This document shows, in pieces, positions 61,322-64,000 of a stretch of 64,000 bases of DNA; the stretch's first letter is position 1; each line of letters opens with the position of its first letter. The translations under genes and the position numbers were made by a program. This stretch comes from an uncultured Planctomycetota bacterium (lineage in GTDB: Bacteria > Planctomycetota > Phycisphaerae > SM23-33). Location of the stretch: the NCBI GenBank assembly GCA_903892515.1, contig CAITIS010000011.1, positions 45,022 to 109,021 on the forward strand, written 5' to 3'. The notes below the pieces were generated by a model. It worked only from the letters and a program-made list of their open reading frames with translations, was not told the origin of the DNA and ran no database searches.

Positions 61322-62433
61322 AGCAAATTCTCTTTCATCCTTTTGCGCAGGCACTCTTCCATCCGGCCCGCAACTTTTGCGTACACTTCAGACCCGGCGC
61401 CAATAGGGTCGGAGATGTCTCCCGACTCGTCCAGCAGATGCGTCTTTGAACTGGCCGAGGGCAGCATCCGCGTGACATCGGAGAGGTGACTCCGAGACAT
61501 ACAGAATACCACATCGGCCTGCTGAATCAACTCGCTGGTTAACTTCCGGCTGCGATGTTCGCCGACCTCCGCCCCCAACTCGGCAGCGGCCACGACCGCC
61601 TCGGGCGTCGCCACCATGCCTTCGAGCCCCATCGTGCCGGCGGAGATGATTTCCATGCCATGCTTGGACAGATCCCGCTCGCGGCAGTGAAACTTGTCGG
61701 CCAGCAGCTTGGTCGCCAGTGCGGCCGCCATCGGGCTGCGGCAGGTGTTTCCGCTACAGACAAACAGCACGATCCGCGCCAGCATGCGGCGGATCATCCG
61801 CTCGTCATACACGCCGGGGCGAAGAATCTTCAGCTCGCCGGCCTCGTCGAAGGACACGATAGTCGAGGCCTCGCTGAATCGCGTCGGCCCGCCGTCAACC
61901 AGCACATCGATGCGGTCCTGCAACTGGCTCAGCACGCTACCGGCGTCCAGCGGCGGCCGCCTGCCCGCCAGATTGGCGCTGCTGGCCACCACGGGCTCGC
62001 CCACTTGCGTCAGCAGGGCATGGCAAACCGGATGGTCCGGGCAGCGCAGCCCGATCACGCCCTGCGGGGCAAGCCGATCATGCACCACCGCACCCAACGT
62101 GGGATCGGCCAGCGAGCCGCCCGTGGGCAGCAGGATCGTCACCGGCCCGGGCCAGGCCTTGGCCATCAGCCGCCGAGCGGCCGGGGGAATCTCGCGAAGG
62201 TAGCGGTCCACCTCAGCCGGTTCGCCCAGGTGCAGCGAAAACGGCGCCGTCGGACGCTGCTTTAGTTCCTTCAAGCTCTCAAAGGCCTCGGCCTGTGTGG
62301 CAATGGCCCCGATGCCGTAAACGGTTTCGGTGGGGAAAGCTACGAGTCGGCCAGCGCGCAGCGCCTCGGCCGCGGGCGTGACAGCCCGCAGTGCGTCCCG
62401 TGCGTCAATGACCTGGATGGTTCGAGTCTGCAT
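61318..62433 (-). CDS. fusion of TsaC/Sua5-type threonylcarbamoyl-AMP synthase and LMW phosphatase (YwlE-like)
   Basis: Residues 1-210 are TsaC/Sua5 (VAFPTETVYGIGAIA, KAWPGPVTILLP, GLRCPDHPVCHALL, VVASSANLAGRRPP). This enzyme makes threonylcarbamoyl-AMP for tRNA t6A. Residues 218-371 are a low-molecular-weight phosphatase with Cys226 and Arg232 in VCSGNTCRSPMA and the acid Asp342 in SDPIG. Thr230 in the loop matches the Thr that makes Bacillus YwlE an arginine phosphatase; tyrosine phosphatases have a bulky residue there. In Bacillus the order is ywlC (Sua5), ywlE, ywlF (RpiB). Here the first two are fused and rpiB follows. Confidence 0.92.
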   Translation of the reverse strand: MQTRTIQVIDARDALRAVTPAAEALRAGRLVAFPTETVYGIGAIATQAEAFESLKELKQRPTAPFSLHLGEPAEVDRYLREIPPAARRLMAKAWPGPVTILLPTGGSLADPTLGAVVHDRLAPQGVIGLRCPDHPVCHALLTQVGEPVVASSANLAGRRPPLDAGSVLSQLQDRIDVLVDGGPTRFSEASTIVSFDEAGELKILRPGVYDERMIRRMLARIVLFVCSGNTCRSPMAAALATKLLADKFHCRERDLSKHGMEIISAGTMGLEGMVATPEAVVAAAELGAEVGEHRSRKLTSELIQQADVVFCMSRSHLSDVTRMLPSASSKTHLLDESGDISDPIGAGSEVYAKVAGRMEECLRKRMKENLL

Positions 62434-62449
62434 CTTGCTGCGGTCTTAT

Positions 62450-62479
62450 AGTATCGTTTCGGCGAGCCTGCCGGTTCAA
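62450..62479 (-). promoter_or_regulatory. promoter of the TsaC-phosphatase/rpiB unit
   Basis: On the minus strand TTGAAC (62474-62479) and GATACT (62450-62455) are 18 nt apart, 16 nt before ATG 62433. Confidence 0.4.
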
Positions 62480-62585
62480 GGAAATAGCCGCCCGCCGGCT
62501 CGCTTGCCAACCGTTTTCGCCGGAAAACTCACCCGCCTGTTGTAAATCGGCCCTCGCGTGCGACTATCTATACGAGAACCAAGGC

Positions 62586-62757
62586 ATGACATCGTGGGAC
62601 ACGATTATCCATGAGCATGGCCCAGCCGTCTGGAGAACTGCCTACCGACTGGTGGGCAACGGCAGCGACGCCGACGAGTGCATGCAGGAAGCCTTCGTCG
62701 CAGCCGTAGCGGCCGAGCGCCGCGGAACGATCCAGAACTGGCCGGGGCTGCTGCCGG
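62586..62757 (+). pseudogene. ECF sigma factor, N-terminal fragment broken by repeats
   Basis: The first 56 residues (WDTIIHEHGPAVWRTAYRLV, then DADECMQEAFVAAV) are region 2 of an extracytoplasmic-function sigma factor up to NWPGLL. There the next family block should be the arginine-rich RRxAxNxAxDxLRR. Instead the sequence enters a GTGGCCGC/GCGGCCAC hairpin at 62763-62786 and no region 4 follows. The open frame runs on through repeats into an unrelated membrane protein. Confidence 0.7.
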
Positions 62758-62762
62758 GTGCC

Positions 62763-62960
62763 GTGGCCGCGGAGTCCAGCGGCCACGCAGACGTTGCACA
62801 CCGGCGGCGGCTGGGAATGCACACCGGCCAGGGGCCATGGTCAGCCCTTTGTCCAGGTCTGGCCATGTGTAAACGATTCCCATATATCGCCGTCACTCGG
62901 TTAGTCTCTGGTCGACGTATGGCCAGCCCAAAGACAGGGCTGACCATGGCACCCAGCGCG
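62763..62960. repeat. REP hairpins within the broken sigma gene
   Basis: A GTGGCCGC stem with loop GGAGTCCA (62763-62786) is followed by an ATGGTCAGCCC...GGTCTGGCCAT pair (62837-62869) and ATGGCCAGCCC...GGGCTGACCAT (62919-62948), ending in GGCACCCAGC. The first is identical to the copy at the window's right edge (63978-64000). Confidence 0.8.
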
Positions 62961-62978
62961 GAAGAAGGCGAGGAGACA

Positions 62979-63758
62979 GTGGCCGATAATGCGGATGATC
63001 GACAGGATGTTTGGTCGCAGGATGTTTGGCCGAAGAATGTTGGGCCGCAGCGTGAGCGTTTGCCGATTAGGGCACGGATAGCAGGCGTGAGTTGCGTTGC
63101 CACATTTGTCCTCTTCCTTTTCACGCTCTACTCGTTCGGCAGGACCCCGTTGAAGTGGTTTGGCGGCGGTCAGGAGACAGGGGCCAGGTTTGACCTTGTC
63201 AGTTGCTTGGGCTTCTTGGCAACTCTGTACGCGGTTTCTTTCGGGATACTGCAGTATCGATGGGTCAAGAGGCTCAGCCTGCCAAAGCGTATCTTGGGCT
63301 TGGTGGGCTTGGTGGGTCTTGTGGCGCACTGCGCGGTCGCACTGGTGGCGCCTGCCAGCTATTCTGGAGCCATGGCCGCTATTGGTGCCGGTGCCCATCA
63401 CGTCGTGGGAGCAGTGGGCGGGCCAGAAGACTGGCTGATAGGTGGAAACGAGCTCCATATATACGGCACATATCTCGTGGACCGTCCTGATGGCCTTCAG
63501 TACACGATCGAATACGACCCTGGTAGTCCTGAAGCCGTGCCCACGGCTCGAGAGCCAGCCATCAGTCTCGCGATCCCTCTTGTGAAGTACGCCTGCGAGA
63601 TGGATCTTCATTCGCAAGCGGCAACGACGGCGGGTGCGGAAGTTCCCCGACTTATCGGAGTGGTTTTCTTTCATCGCACCGGACGAACGGTTTCGTGTTA
63701 CTGGGTATCGCGGACCATCGACGAGTGGAAGGCGTTGCTTGCCAAAGAGGCCGAGTAG
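62979..63758 (+). CDS. hypothetical membrane protein
   Basis: The start is uncertain; GTG 62979 is used because upstream sequence is repeat DNA. Residues about 12-24 come from a short tandem repeat (three GGATGTTTGGYCG-like units at 63005-63050, read as QDVWSQDVWPKNVGPQ). Four hydrophobic segments follow (VATFVLFLFTLYSF, LVSCLGFLATLYAVSFGIL, ILGLVGLVGLVAHCAVALV, and a weaker Gly/Ala-rich one). The soluble tail of about 120 residues has HIYGTYLVDRPDGLQYTIEYD and RTGRTVSCYWVSRTIDEWKALL. No family recognised. Its codon usage is less GC-skewed than its neighbours, so it may be acquired. Confidence 0.5.
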   Translation: MADNADDRQDVWSQDVWPKNVGPQRERLPIRARIAGVSCVATFVLFLFTLYSFGRTPLKWFGGGQETGARFDLVSCLGFLATLYAVSFGILQYRWVKRLSLPKRILGLVGLVGLVAHCAVALVAPASYSGAMAAIGAGAHHVVGAVGGPEDWLIGGNELHIYGTYLVDRPDGLQYTIEYDPGSPEAVPTAREPAISLAIPLVKYACEMDLHSQAATTAGAEVPRLIGVVFFHRTGRTVSCYWVSRTIDEWKALLAKEAE

Positions 63759-63803
63759 GGCGGCATTCGGCCATGCTTCCGCGTCGTGGCAGTTTGCCGG
63801 GTG

Positions 63804-64000
63804 CCATGGCCAGCCCGTTTTTCAGGGCTGGCCATGCGTCGGCCATGGCCGGCAGATGAGTCGCTTCCCCGCGGGACTCAACGACGATGCCGTTCCTGTG
63901 AAACTGGTCCTCCGCGCTGCAAGGTCCGCGCATGGCCAGGCCAACGACGGCCTGACCATGGCACCCAGCACCCGGCCGTGGCCGCGGAGTCCAGCGGCCA
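63804..64000. repeat. REP-dense right edge of the window
   Basis: CATGGCCAGCCC/GGGCTGGCCATG (63804-63835, 12-bp stem), a CATGGCCAGGCC/GGCCTGACCATG pair (about 63932-63962) and the start of a GTGGCCGC hairpin (63978-64000, cut by the window). No gene is visible from 63759 on. Confidence 0.8.

Overview
The window looks like a chromosomal segment of a planctomycete, most likely of the Phycisphaerae lineage. This is inferred from gene content and style, not from a phylogeny. The DNA is GC-rich. Exported proteins carry Ala/Ser/Thr/Pro linkers of the TSQPAT and TQPSTQPS type. There is a gliding-type ABC operon next to a DUF4340 protein, an HTH-receiver regulator, and a kdsD-kdsC-lptC/A locus that implies an LPS-bearing outer membrane. 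Nearly all genes are housekeeping and intact. The intergenic regions are packed with short palindromic repeats.

Layout. 1-2.5 kb: accessory module with a transglutaminase-like protein cut by the window edge, an orphan Rhs core/tip protein and a damaged membrane protein. 2.3-7.5 kb: queA (minus), an AT-richer gap with a consensus DnaA box, then a strong promoter driving HTH-receiver, HDOD-histidine kinase and receiver-GAF genes. 7.5-10.6 kb: repeat-filled gap, a LarA-family gene, murI. 10.8-19.2 kb: minus-strand operon folK, dNK-family kinase, panC, panD, lgt, a protease-dead HtrA-like protein, a small membrane protein, a TPR lipoprotein-like or secreted protein, and a PHP phosphoesterase. 19.4-22.3 kb: membrane protein, purC, a DUF4230 pair. 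22.5-30.7 kb: GH10 xylanase, then a seven-gene polysaccharide operon (SDR, E1 beta and alpha, GT2, ABC ATPase and permease, GT4) behind tRNA-Ala(GGC). 31-40.6 kb: two minus-strand operons, M24 peptidase-accB-accC-PPi-type phosphofructokinase, and kdsD-kdsC-giant lptC/A. 40.7-45.1 kb: M50 protease, trpS, a RAYT (REP-associated tyrosine transposase), scpA, ridA. 45.3-49.7 kb: S55-type protein and a secreted beta-propeller protein (minus). 50.6-57.7 kb: GldA/GldF/GldG-like operon plus DUF4340 protein. 57.7-60.6 kb: fused aroD-aroE, and argG. 60.8-62.4 kb: rpiB and a TsaC/Sua5-arginine-phosphatase-type fusion. 62.6-64 kb: a broken ECF sigma gene and a membrane protein buried in repeats.

How it works together. 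The kdsD/kdsC/lptC-A locus, the polysaccharide operon with Wzm/Wzt-like export, and lgt point to an envelope with LPS and exported glycans. panC, panD, folK and the acc genes serve cofactors and lipids. The most distinctive feature is the repeat ecology: several REP-like palindrome families occur as single hairpins, pairs and four-hairpin clusters. They lie in gaps and also in frame inside coding genes (the 19.4-kb membrane protein, aroDE, the scpA tail), and they break the ECF sigma gene. A RAYT flanked by the same GCCGC-NN-GCGGC palindrome sits in the window.
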